Of a DNA stretch of 64,000 nucleotides, positions 1 to 10,607 are shown piece by piece. The translations under genes were made by a program, and so were the position numbers. The notes beneath the pieces were generated by a model. That model saw only the letters and a program-made list of their open reading frames with translations. It was not told where the DNA came from and made no database searches. The first letter of the stretch is position 1. Each line of letters begins with the position of its first letter. The DNA is from Mytilinidion resinicola (taxonomy: Eukaryota; Ascomycota; Dothideomycetes; Mytilinidiales; Mytilinidiaceae): assembly GCF_010093595.1 (NCBI RefSeq), contig NW_022985449.1:431410-495409 (forward strand), given 5' to 3'.

Positions 1-949
1 TGAGTAAGCTGTGAATGTGTCCTGGAACAATAGAAGATCTTGAGCTCGTCAGGAAAGTCGTCCGTTGCATTATCCTGGTCACGAAGGGAAGGATTTATCT
101 GCTCCAGGAGAGCACGTGTCTCTGCCGATAGTCCAGTATAGTGAGAGTCATCGTGGAACTTTGTGTTCGATTCCTCTTCACTTTCATAGTCGTCGAGAAG
201 AAACTGCGCTTCGCCGGCATCTTCGTCAGTGGCGGTGGCTGCTACTTTCTAGATACATTAGGACCGCAGATACGTAGAGACTGGTGAACGTACTTGTCGC
301 TTAGCGTGCGGCTCCCCTTTCTTGTACTTCTCCTTGGTCTTCTTCTCTCTAGCACGTATCTTTTCGAGCCGGCTTTCAAAGTCCGCCCGGTGGCGGAGTG
401 CGGCTTGCTTCTTCTCCCGCCGAGCATACTCATTCATCCACTCAGGCTCATCATCATCTAAACCGTGTCAATTGTCAGTATTCCACCGCTGTATCATTGA
501 AGAGATTAGGAGGACCTACCTTCGATCTCGTTCAAGCCTTCTTGAAACGTTTTCCGTTTGTGATCTCGAAGCCACGTCAAGGAACCGCAAATAAGGCTCA
601 AGGATTTACCCTAATGAGGACTTAGCACTAGGCAAGAAAGGAGGGGTCTGGCAGGTGGGTAAAGAGGAAGGTTTTGTCGGTTTGTAGGCATAGTGCTGAT
701 TGACGTAGTGAGTCGGACGAGCAATGAACAAACGAAAAGACAGTGATAGCTAGAGCTGAATATAGCTTACCGTCCCTAAGTCAAACTTTAGTAATTGAAC
801 ATTCTGTGATATCTCTTACCGACCTACGTACCAGTAGGCGACTCAAATATACCGACTTTGCCACTCTCTATACAATCATACAGTGCGTTCATGAACTCAT
901 TCTGGATCTCATACGGCTGGTACGGGTGATGGAAGTCCCGTTGAGCCAT
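1..949 (-). CDS. CHL1: CHL1/DDX11-type DNA helicase, 5' portion (runs off left edge)
   Basis: Superfamily 2 Fe-S-type DNA helicase acting in sister-chromatid cohesion and replication in the nucleus. Four exons can be read: 949-828, 610-520, 457-294 and 248-1. Exon 1 starts [16 protein letters not shown] and ends in IFESPTGT. Exon 2 opens with [17 protein letters not shown], the rest of the Walker A motif (GTGKS). Exon 3 is a charged stretch ([18 protein letters not shown]), and exon 4 ends at [12 protein letters not shown], helicase motif Ia of the CHL1/XPD family. Introns have GTAGGT or GTACGT donors and TAG acceptors. Oddity: joining exon 1 (phase 2) to exon 2 (frame begins GGT AAA) leaves the frame one base short inside Walker A, either a lost G in the GGG run at 609-611, an assembly error or a real break. 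The remainder, with motifs II-VI, lies outside the window. Confidence 0.88.
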
Positions 950-1254
950 CTTTCGCTGATCGAGTGTTCGCAGTGTTGATATCCATGGTGCCCCGTAGAA
1001 AGAAAGTCGGAGAGCGCGCGGGCACGCGTCGATTGTCGCGCTAGTCCCAAATGGAATTAGCGCAACTAGGTAGGTATATTTACAGCGTCAACTTCCCTCC
1101 ACTCCCTCATCTACTGGCTGTCACGTCTAGACCAGCAGAGCTTCGTTGGTTGCTGTGCATACCAGTCTGTCGCGAAGTACTTGTACTGCGTCTGCGTCTC
1201 CTCCTAATCAGACACAATTAACCTCCAGAGAGTCGTTAACGCAGCAAAGCACTA
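950..1254. promoter_or_regulatory. Divergent intergenic region between CHL1 and an unknown gene
   Basis: About 305 bases separate the CHL1 start codon (949, minus strand) from the start of the unknown plus-strand gene (1255), so the segment should hold both promoters. I see no convincing TATA box or named factor site. Confidence 0.4.
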
Positions 1255-2514
1255 ATGGTAGACGAAGGCAGCATACCACATGATTCGATGGATTCCGACG
1301 ATTCCGAACAACGTAAGCTATCGTACAAGAAGTACCAACAGGGGTGTAGAGAACGGCAGAAGAGGAATGCTGCACAGGATCCGAAGTATCGAGAAGCCCT
1401 CACTATGCAACGGAAGTCATACCAGCTGAGGTACAAGGAAGAAAAAAAAGAGAACGCCGAATACGACCGCAAATTCCGAGCCAACGTCACATCGCTTCTA
1501 AAGAGAATTGTTCAGAAAGGCCAAAAAGATCGCGATTGGGCGAATTGGCGGACGCTATCCGATGAGACGATCCATGACGAGCCAGAATGTCAATACACAT
1601 ACGCCGATGAGGTTTCGGAACAGCTCGCTGTCCACGACGGCTTTGGTTGTGTAGAGGACGCCATGGCTGCAGCCGCCGACTGGATGATCGAGTACTTCGA
1701 TTCGCCGCTACCAGGATGCCTTCCTGGGATCTCCGTCAAACTCTACCCCAAGAGTCGCCCAAAAGGCTCGCAGTGCCTTGAACTCGATCTTCCTTGGTTT
1801 GCCGAGATAATGGGCAGGCATCCACTAAATGTCGACGATGCCACCAAGCACGCAGAGCGATTAACTAATGTCGCGTTGGGAAAGGATGACTCCGCTCGCA
1901 AAGTACTTCGAGAAGAAGCCGTGGAACTGATCGAGGCAGCTCCCAACATGCTGTACTGCAAAGCTACCTTCCTCTATGTTAGTCTTTTCTGCAATCCACC
2001 AAAGCTCAAGGACATAGCCACCACCTTAGGCGGCGATATCTTAACCAGGCCACTCTATAGCCGGAAGAGCACGGCATTGCGTGAGCTCATCAGAGAGTTC
2101 GGCGGAGACTATGACAGCGATCTCGCGATGCTAAACAACATGATACGGCTATTTGCGGGGCAAGTATTGCCGGAAAGGTCGACAGCAGGGTTCGTATTCC
2201 CCTATTCTTGCCAGACGTTTTGCTGATAACTTCTAGAAGTAGGGGGAAACAGGGGAGCACTTCCGAAGATCCTTCAATCCCAAGGACTGGCTTAAGGGTC
2301 ACTAGGCAAGGTGCGATGAAGACTGCGAATCTGCTGCCATGTTCCGCCAGCTAACTCCCCCTTGATAGGATCGTCGAACACACAAAACGCGGCCTTTTCG
2401 CACGCAAACTCGGCAGACGATCTAGACGACGCCACCGATGAAGAAGACTGGGCTGCTATCGGCCCTAAAGCTCTAATGCAAGGCGTCGATGCTGGCTCTT
2501 CGACAAAGCGTTGA
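1255..2514 (+). CDS. Uncharacterised protein, three exons, 384 aa
   Basis: I do not recognise the family. The predicted exons are 1255-2189, 2237-2310 and 2369-2514; both introns are short (47 and 58 nt), have GTTCGT and GTGCGA donors, branch-like GATAAC and CTAAC, and TAG acceptors, and all phases agree. The product starts MVDEGSIPHDSMDSDDSEQ, has a lysine/arginine-rich probable coiled coil (about residues 20-90, KYQQGCRERQKRNAAQDP), an acidic-aromatic middle (WMIEYFDSPLPGC), a helical segment around 190-290, and an acidic C-terminus (DDLDDATDEEDWAAIGPKAL) created by exon 3. No signal peptide or membrane segment. An unspliced reading gives 323 aa with an unconvincing tail; splicing restores an acidic hydrophilic end. 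It is divergent from CHL1. A nuclear role would be pure guesswork. Confidence 0.6.
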
Positions 2515-2680
2515 TCCGGTTGAAGGTGGCAACAAGCAGGTTGATCTGGTGCACTGGTGTCGGCTCAATGAGCTAATTCAAGGGTCCTTTCAAAGAGAGT
2601 AGTAGAATCTAAAACACAATTCCAATGATAATTTCAAATCATGTAGATCTCTCTTTTCCCTTGACTACTCTTTGCCACTG
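2515..2680. other. Short spacer before the tandem repeats
   Basis: AT-leaning sequence between the unknown gene and the first repeat array; no gene or motif seen. Confidence 0.4.
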
Positions 2681-3310
2681 CCTGCAATCCTCCAATTCAT
2701 CAATCAGAATTGTGAGAGGACGGAACAATCTTCAAGGCGTGAATTAGGCGTAGCAGATAGGTAAGTATCTCCGACGTTAGAGCCATTATCTGGAGCCCTC
2801 CCATGTATCGTCAGAAAGTCAGGACTGGATGTGATAATCTCCGCGTCATGAACTAGACGTCGCAAGAAGCTAGGCACTCAGAATGCCATCGCTACCGTCT
2901 GAGGTCCCCCAGCTCATTATCAAAAGTAGGGAGTCGATACAACCGTCAAGAATTGCACGTTGCGTATCAACAAGTACTCAGGACTCTATTATTACCGCCT
3001 GAAGTCCCGCAGCTCATTATTGGAAATCAGGACTCGATGTTACAATGTCCACGTTGCGAATTGCACGTCTAGAGGCAACAAGCGTTTGACACACGGACGC
3101 TGCTGTCCGAAGCGCTCTAACTTTTCATCCAGAATCGGGATGCGATGTCACAGAGTTCACGGCCTGAATTGGACGCCGCAAAACACCAAGCATCTTGGAC
3201 ACCGGAACCATCGCTTGGGGTCCTCCGGCTCATCATCAGGAACCAGGGCTCGATGTCAAGATCTGCACATCGCAAATCGCAAATCGTTAGCTAGCAAGTA
3301 CTCGGGCCCC
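2680..3310 (+). repeat. Degenerate ~109-bp tandem repeat, about six units, forward orientation
   Basis: Successive units share a head like GTCTGAGGTCCCCCAGC followed by CTCATTATC, then a GGACTCGATGT segment and an AATTGCACGT segment. Heads occur near 2785, 2895, 3000, 3110 and 3215, with one weaker unit before. Units differ by many substitutions, so the array is old. No ORF explains the sequence. The adjoining array at 3310-4060 is the same family in opposite orientation. Confidence 0.75.
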
Positions 3311-4060
3311 CCTGCGGAACTTTACATCCTATTCGGGATATTACAATTACGTAGGGGCACCTCATGCACTGCTATACAAGCGGAAAACCACCGGACCTAC
3401 AGTACGTCCAATTTCAAGTGTATAGAATTTTACATCCTGTTTATACTATTTTAAGCACGTAGTGGCACCTCATGCACTTTTATACAAGCGAAGAACCACC
3501 GTATTTTCAGTACGTCCAATCTGAAGTGTACGGAACTTTACATCCCGTTCAGCTTATTTTGAGAGTACGTAGGGGCACCTCATGCACTGCCATATGAGCG
3601 GAAAACCACCGTATCTTTAGTAGATCCAATTTGAAGTGTCCGAAAACTTTACAACCTGTTCGGCTCATTTTGGTACATAGGGGCACCTCATGCAGTGGTG
3701 ACCAAGTAGCAAATAACACGGCGAAACACTGAAAATTGAAAGACTAAGCATTGAACATACGAACTCATCTAATTTAGAGCTTCAAGATCTTTACATCCTG
3801 TTCGGCCTACTTTTGAGTATATAGAGGCACCTCACGCACTACTATACGGGCAGAAGACTGCTGTATTTTCAGCACATCTAATTTGAAGTATACCAAACTT
3901 GACATCCTGTTCGGCTTGTTTTGAGTACGTAAGGGCACCTCATGCACTTTCGTACAGGTGGAATACCACCATGTTTCCAGTACTTCCAATTTGAAGTGTA
4001 CCGAACTTGACATCCTGTTCGGCTCATTTTTCAGTGTGTAGGGGCACCTCATGCAGTCGT
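3310..4060 (-). repeat. ~109-bp tandem repeat, seven units, reverse orientation
   Basis: The word GGGGCACCTCATGCA or a close variant recurs at about 3354, 3462, 3572, 3680, 3824, 3932 and 4041, spacing 108-110 bp except one 144-bp step. Each is preceded by ACATCCTGTTCGGCTCATTT and followed by CAATTTGAAGTGTACGGAAC. The reverse complement aligns with the forward units at 2680-3310 (GAGGTGCCCC head, AGGATGT, AATTGGACGT), so the two arrays form a large inverted arrangement. Confidence 0.85.
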
Positions 4061-4385
4061 GAGCGAGTCGCAAATCACAAGACAAGACGCTGCAAATTTA
4101 ACTGTGCAGTGTGCTAATAGGAAGCGGGGTCAGCGGATTTCCTATCTGCGTACACCGTGTTGACGCCGTCTGAGGTGTCCTAGCAAGGCTAACGTGAACG
4201 TACAAACTGTCTCATTCAACCTTTCCAAAACGTGTTGAGGCAAGCCATACAGCGGTAAACCACTGTGAAAGAGAGTACATCACGGCAAAGCACGAGCTTG
4301 TTAGGGCTAGAAAGAGGTTCTGTTGACCAGTACTACGTAGGGTAAAGGGGGAGAGCTATAGGTAATTCAAACAAGAGCTAACACT

Positions 4386-5268
4386 TCATGCCTCGTAGGC
4401 CTCTTGATCTTGCACACCGGCTCCACCCAGTTCCGCCGCAAGAGTGATAAGAAGCAGAACAGCGAACCTTGCCAACTCAATGAGGTATCCCAGAACGATG
4501 ACACGGATGACCTTGTCGACCTCAACGACCATATAGCTGGACCCATCCAAGCCGTGCACAGTAGCGAGTGGAATGAACCACACAAAGGTCAGAACAAACC
4601 AGACCACCATCAAGCAGCTAATAACGGCGAGGACAACAAGGTGGTATATTTGCGCGGTTCCTTTCGGGCGCTGCGCGATGAGGCCGTAGAAAGAAAGTCC
4701 AATAGTCAGGCAGACGGCGAATCCGTAGAGGGCGTAGGTGGCTCGGAAGAGGTCGATACTGGTTGTAAACCAGCGGCTGATAACCCACGCTAACATGAGT
4801 GCCCAAACAATGACAAAAGTGACCCCTTGTACAATAATGGCCAGGATAGGGAGCCGGCCCAGGTGGTGAGGAAGTAGCAGCAGGGCGGCGAGGAGCAATG
4901 CGTCTCCAATAACAGCTAGGACGCTTTCGGCGATCAGTAGCGCGGGTAAGAGGTTGTTGGAGCATGCTACATGCACCTCAGTGGCTAACGCCAAGATGTT
5001 GGAACTGCAGCGTCGTTAGTCGTCAACTGTGTACTTCTTTTCCGCTGTCTGAGGTGCCCCAGCGGGCTCAGCCGACTTACATGCAGTAGAACACCATTGC
5101 CAGTGTTGCAACAGTAACAAGCAGAACGGAAATCATGGCTTTCTTCCTAAAGGTCCTAATGGCAACGATGATGGCCGCCGCAATCGCAATCAAATAGGCG
5201 ATAATGAAGAGGGTGTGGCAGGCGGCAATTGCCCGGCCGAGTGGACCAAACACGCAATATAATCCCAT
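4386..5268 (-). CDS. Polytopic membrane protein of unknown function, two exons, 268 aa
   Basis: Exon 1 is 5268-5081 (starts MGLYCVFGPLGRAI), exon 2 is 5004-4386; the 76-nt intron has a GTAAGT donor and CAG acceptor and joins in phase 2 to give FYCISNILALATEV. Hydrophobic segments suggest seven or so membrane spans: two in exon 1 (HTLFIIAYLIAIAAAIIV; ISVLLVTVATLAMVFY) and about five in exon 2 (LLLAALLLLPHHL, VIVWALMLAWVISRW, LYGFAVCLTIGLSFYGL, VISCLMVVWFVLTFVWF, VIVLGYLIELARFAVLLL). The C-terminus is short, acidic and cytosolic-looking. The topology resembles small fungal integral-membrane proteins of the DUF-type; I cannot assign a family. The gene sits between inverted arrays of a 109-bp repeat, and its intron carries a 17-nt match to the repeat head (5047-5063). 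Confidence 0.7.
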
Positions 5269-5639
5269 GGTGGATAGCGATGAGGTAGGAGTCGATTTCT
5301 TGGTGGAAGAGCGTCGTGGGGGTGAGAATCGAATGGATGTTTGACTGAAGAGTGAGAGTTGAGTGGATGTTTGAGTGAAGTGGATGTTTGGAGGAAGAGG
5401 AGAAGAAGGCCGGGCAGGCAGACTTTTATATTCTTGCAGGTGCCCTTTCTCACCTTGAAACGCGCAGTCACGCGGGCTCGTCTTGAGGCAGGTGGCCACC
5501 TCTGACAGCGTAACAGCGGTGTACGCAGATTGGAAGTTGCCCCCGGTTTCTATCAGTACGTTGGAGCCCCACAGACAGTGGCAAGGCACTGTACATCTCC
5601 TGCACTGCTTGATTGCATTGTCTTGTTTGTAAATTGCAC

Positions 5640-6140
5640 TCGTCCACGACTGCATTGGGCGCCCCTATGTACTCGAAATGGGCTGAACAGGATGTAAAGT
5701 TCCGTACACCTCGAATTGGACGTGCTACAAACCCGGTGGGTTTGCACCCGTATGAGGTCTCCCAGCATATTCGAACCAATCGGAACGAGATGTGAAGATC
5801 TTGGAGCTCTAGATCAAACGTATTTTGTAGACAAGTTGAATATCCACGAGCACACCTTTTCATCACTGCTTGTGGTGCCCCAGCTCATTGTCAGGAATTC
5901 AAATTCAATCCAAGTTGAGCGTTTTGGACAGCTGGTAAACTCGCTGGGCCACCTCAGACCGTAGTGAAAAGGTGTACGCAGATGGAAAGGACGGTAGGCA
6001 TGGTTGGAAGAATGGACGAAGTCTGCGCAGCCCGAAGTTCCCGGTCCCCGTATTCTGCACTAGCTTGACATCGCTTGGGGCCCCCTGGCACGTTATTAAG
6101 AATTGGAAAACAGCAGGTCTTACAAGTCTAATAGCTCTTC
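5640..6140 (+). repeat. Further degenerate units of the 109-bp repeat, forward orientation
   Basis: Heads at about 5654 (GGGCGCCCCTATGTACTCG), 5752 (ATGAGGTCTCCCAGC), 5867 (GCTTGTGGTGCCCCAGC) and 6078 (CTTGGGGCCCCCTGG) with the downstream AGGATGTAAAGTTCCGTACA and AATTGGACGT segments in the first unit. They lie upstream of the membrane-protein gene start, so that gene is bracketed by the repeat family. Confidence 0.7.
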
Positions 6141-6957
6141 GGGCCACCTCGGACGGGATTAAAAGAGACTGCCACTTTACATACCTACCCTCCGCATATC
6201 CGCCGCGTGTCACAAAAATCCGAGTAACGCAGTCAGATCTGGAAATCGTTGCAATTAAAGGGGAGATGAAGCGTCTAGACGATGCGCTGACGAGCTCCTT
6301 AACGCGTCGGGCTGTTTAGTTGCAGAAAATCACAGATGTAACCGCGTGGAAGAGATTTTGTTAGATGCCTACTATCCGCCCCACGGACTCTAGGGCGAAC
6401 GCCCTAGATCCCCGGTGGCCATCTCTAGTTAGATCACGTGGTTGGATATCACGAAGCCTCATAATTCGACAAGTCTCACTCCACTGAGTCTAGCGCGCGT
6501 TCCCATCAGCATCTTAACGCTACGTTCTCAGTATCAACAACTCATCGCGCTTCTTCAGCGATGTCACTAATCTCACCCGCAAAGCATACTCCATACAAAT
6601 CCCATAGTCATCCAATTCATTTCTATCCAAGTTTCAAGTTTTCCTACTCCATTTCATGATCATACTCATACACCAAAAGCTCCAAAACCCCCAGTCCAGA
6701 TCCTGTGCCCCGTTTTGATAACCCCTCTATACACCTTTCTCCAATAAGAATGAGCGAGCGACGAAGAAGAAAAAGACAGGCGTAGCCAGTCCTGCTGCAA
6801 AAGTGGGTATTTACAAAATAGAAGGAGAAGAAGGAAGCAAGGCCAGCACACACTGTCAAAGCGAATGTAATCGGTTCCTCCACGCACACGCACCAACGAA
6901 ACACCTGATCCCGAAAGTGAAGATACCTGCGCGATGCGAGAAGGATATCGAGAGCAT
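6141..6957. other. Intergenic region, possible gene relic near 6180-6320
   Basis: Plus-strand frame 6180-6319 reads as hydrophilic protein-like sequence (RVTKIRVTQSDLEIVAIKGE) ending in TAG, but no start or flanking exon is visible; it may be a relic or chance. The rest is the 3' flank of the DUF1996-WSC gene. Confidence 0.3.
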
Positions 6958-8512
6958 CTACGACGCAGCCTCAATCAGCCTCCCCACCAACCTCCTCGCA
7001 TGATGCGCATGGACCGCCGCAAGACGCTGACTCCGCTTCTTCACAGCATTCGAGCACGCGCCGCCCGCGCACGTCTGGTACAGGCTTATCGCAGCAGCAC
7101 CACCGCAGATTTCGCCCGCGTTGCCGTTGCACTTCATGAGGCAGTTCCCCGACACGCCCGTCTGGGGCGCGCGGTCAGCCGCAATGCTGTTCCCGCAATA
7201 GCACTCGCCCGAATACTCGAGGCCCGCGTACTTCGTACCCTTGCCCTTGCAGAAATCGACGCATGTCTCGACGGTCATCTTAGGCCCGGAGGTCTGGGGC
7301 CCGTTGAGCGTGCGGCTGCCGGCGTTGTCGGTGCCGCAGCCGATGTACTTCCAGCCCTTGGACTTGGTGAGATCCGGGACGCCGAGGGAGGCGTCGGAGA
7401 CCTTTGCGATTTTAGCGGCAGGGCAGTTCTCGACTTTGGTGGCGTAGGCGGGCCCCGAGGTGAGGGGGTTGCAGCCGGGCAGCTTCTCGAGGATACCTGA
7501 GACGGGCTCGGCGATCATGTTGGGGAGCTTGCAGGATTGCGTCTCGCCCTGGGTGCGCTTGGTGAAGACCTTGTCCTCGCAGTCGGTGACGCCGTCGACG
7601 CACGTGTCGATGCCCTTCTGCAGGGTGGGGATGTCCCAGCCGTTGACGAAGTCGCCGTGGAAGCCGTAACCCGTCTCGTCGCCGTTGGAGAAGACAAAGG
7701 GCTGCGTGTCCGAGTACCAGTCGTTGGCGAAGGCGTTCGTGTTGTACGTGACTTCGTAAAACAGCGTCATCATGTGCACGGGGTGGGTACTGGGGCAGCG
7801 TCCGCCGTCGTAGTTGCTGTTGGGGGACTTGGTCGGGTAGGACATATGGGACTTGTGGTCGGCCGAGTCGAGGTTCTTGCCGTCCCAGCAGGAGGGCATG
7901 ACGATCTGCGTGCGGATGCTGTCGCACTTGCGCTTGGGCAGGGCCTGGTCGACGAAGGGCCCGCCCGCGACGTTGCATTGGTGCTGCACGGCCATGTCTG
8001 CGAAGTCGGTCGATGAGGCGCGGCGAAGGGTGTCGCCGGCGAGCATGCGGAATCCCTTCGGGAAGGGGTGAAGCTTGTCGTTGTCAGGACCTTTGCGGTT
8101 TCTGAATAGTGTTAGCTAACTTCCCTACTTGATGAGGGGTAGGGTGCACTCACAGATAGTAGATAGCCATCCCCCCCATGTCCCCGTACTGGTTGTCACC
8201 ATTGATGGGTACAGGGATGAAGCTACCATTCTTGGCATGGTAGTACATCTTGGGGGTCCAGTAGTTGCTCAGGTCCTCCTTAATGTAGCAGGTTGAGCAG
8301 GTGGAGGCGCGGGCCTTGTCGTAGTCCATGCTGAAGTTGAAACCATTGCCACCAACGATAGCATGAACGTGTCCAGCAACAACGCCCGGGTTCACAATGG
8401 GGTCGGCACGCTCATCAAAGAGGCGCGAGAAGCATTGCACAACGAAGGTGCTGCTAGCGGGGGTGAGGAGTGTAGAGATGAGGGGGAGAAGGATATGAGA
8501 CTTGAGAAGCAT
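6958..8512 (-). CDS. Secreted DUF1996 protein with C-terminal WSC domain, 500 aa
   Basis: Two exons, 8512-8154 and 8101-6958, joined across a 52-nt intron (GTGAGT donor, CAG acceptor, phase 2). Residues 1-21 form a signal peptide (LLPLISTLLTPASS). Residues 25-330 match the fungal DUF1996 family: RADPIVNPGVVAGHVHAIVG, NFSMDYDKARASTCSTC, KEDLSNYWTPKMYYHAKNGS, CPSTHPVHMMTLFYEV and the NGDETGYGFHGDF segment. Residues 365-470 are a WSC carbohydrate-binding domain with its cysteine pattern (KYIGCGTDN, CVDFCKGKGTKYAGLEY, GECYCGNS, CLMKCNGNAGEICGG). The protein ends in a basic, His/Arg-rich tail without GPI signal or membrane anchor, so it is predicted to be extracellular or wall-associated. The biochemical activity of DUF1996 is not known to me. 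Confidence 0.93.
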
Positions 8513-10604
8513 GATGATGATATGGGGGTGAGAGTCTAAAAGTGGGAATCGTGGTGTTTTTCAATTGGTATCGTGGAGTCGTTGGCAGACGTATGTTGCA
8601 CAGCAAGCTGTTGATGTTTTGATATTGTTGCAATGAGCGTGGTTACTGGCAGAGAGTGACGGCGCAAAGATGGTTCAGAAGGAATGGCACAGGTATCAAA
8701 CCTGGAATGAAAGCAAAAGAAATAGAGACAGTGAAGCAGTCGACTGGGACGCTGGTGGGAGTGGTGAAGGGGAGAGTGGCCAGGGGAGCATCCTCATTCT
8801 TGTACTCACCGGGGGCATGATCTGTGCCTCGCTCATGCAGCCCAGCAGCCTTCACTCTGGCCAGCCCTCGCAGACCCCTTCCATTTCCCCTCGCAGACTC
8901 GCAGCAGGACGGCACTCAGTTGGCTCCCCCTGCGGCATGCCGACGGTGGCCCGACAGCTTCTCGGCGAGCAGCGCCCAGGGGAGGCGGGTTCCTGCAGAA
9001 GGGCAGAAATATGCTTCACCCGCAGCGAAACAGAAACGCCGGAGGCTGCGGCAGCCAGTCAGCACTCAGGCAGAACCAGAAATATCGCACCTCGGCGCCC
9101 CACCCCAGCGATGCGCGCGGGGGCATGCACGCCGTTGGTGTTGCCGTGGCGGCCCTGGTGGGAGTTTCGAAACGTGCGTGGCGTTGAGGCAGCTTTTTCC
9201 ACTCTGCTTTGGCGAGCGCTTTCCATGCGCGCGGTCTCATTCCATTAACCCCCCCCCCCCAAGACACCATCCCTCAGCCATCGCCAGCGTGCACGCCGGG
9301 TCCTCGCCTGTCCGCGCCTCTCAGATACGCCGATACGCAGATAAGGGCGCGCAGGGCTGACTCTCACTGGGCCTGTTTTGGATTCTCTGCCCTCGCTCTG
9401 CCCTGCGCGCTGCTGTTATATCTCGAAGCTGAGTCGCACTGCAGCCAGCCTGCACAACAGGACGCCGTTCATATCGGGACCTGCAGCGAGAGTCAGCGCC
9501 TCGCCGCCCCGCCAGCATTCTCTCCCGATGCTTTTCCAGCCCATCCAGCCCGACCTTCTGCTTTAGGCGCCCCTCCTTCCATGCAGCAGCAGCCGGCCAT
9601 GGCTTCTACGGCTTCCTTGCTTCTCGGCAGAGAGGCAAAGCTTAGTACGTAGGGTGTTTACCCGCGTCGGTATCTGACACAGGGGAGGCACCCTCCTGCG
9701 CTTAGACGGTGGGTTCGACTCGGGAACTACCGTAATTCTACCAGATTCCTGTCTGGCCCTATTCCAACGTGCGTGTCTTCGGTATCGCTGTTGGAGCCAC
9801 TATCACAGTGCCACATGCGGGTTGGTCCAGATGGCTCAGACAAGGCCGGCCTAGACGTCACTGCCATCTGCACTGTGGCGCGCGGCTCCTTCAGGTCTCA
9901 CCCACAACATCACAGTACATTCCAAGGGCGACAACAAGCAGATGAGTGCTACTGATTGAAACAGGACTTCGTGACAAGTCGTTTGTTGGCATAGAGGCTC
10001 GATTAGAATGTCGCTATGTGATCCACCCATTAATAGCGGGAGCGCCCTGTGCTACGCGGAGTAGAACGATACTAGACGATAAACCAGGTGAACCATGCAA
10101 CACTTCGCAAATTCAACTCCCATTTTGCAGTAGCCGAGCGAAGCATAGACCGTGGAATTCGAATTTAGCACGTTCTCATATATCAAATCTTATTCCGTCA
10201 AGCGCCGAAAAGGATGCAAGTGGAGAAGAAACAAAATCGCGGCTGTCACGATGTTGCAGTAGAGCAGCAGAAACCACCGTCGAGGACCCCTGGGCTATGC
10301 AGCTAGGCACCAAAAGGCTCGCGATCTGCAGGCCGGGTGTTTGATAACGCTGCGAAAGTCTCCAAATCGCACCACCGGTCCAAAGGATGGGTACTAAAAG
10401 AAATTTCTCATACTCAAGCGTCCTGCATGACATACTCTGGGCTCTACACTTTACCTCTGCCAAGAGTTGCCGCAACGGGAGGTATATCAGGCCAGCAATG
10501 GGTCGATAATCGGACCGTCTTGTCGATTGCGACTTCGTAAACCCTAATCTCTATATCCCTCATCTCCTGTATCACAGCTTTCTCCAATTCTTCATTCTAG
10601 CACC
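8513..10604. other. Long GC-rich upstream region, no supported gene
   Basis: About 2.1 kb. The part at 8800-9640 is GC-rich and open in several frames on both strands, as expected from composition; none of these frames shows a domain or conserved motif. The remainder (9650-10600) is mixed composition without a readable gene. Part should be the promoter of the DUF1996-WSC gene. Confidence 0.4.
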
Positions 10605-10607
10605 ACA

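Noticed and set aside
2680..4060. CRISPR-like spaced repeats
   Set aside because: Repeats are about 109 bp, adjoining without unique spacers, in a eukaryotic genome; this is a degenerate tandem repeat.
8670..9652. Overlapping open frames in the 8.7-9.65 kb GC-rich stretch
   Set aside because: Both strands open, no conserved blocks, no plausible introns.
9700..9735. GGTTCGACTC word resembling a tRNA B box
   Set aside because: No matching A box, acceptor stem or anticodon arm could be folded around it.
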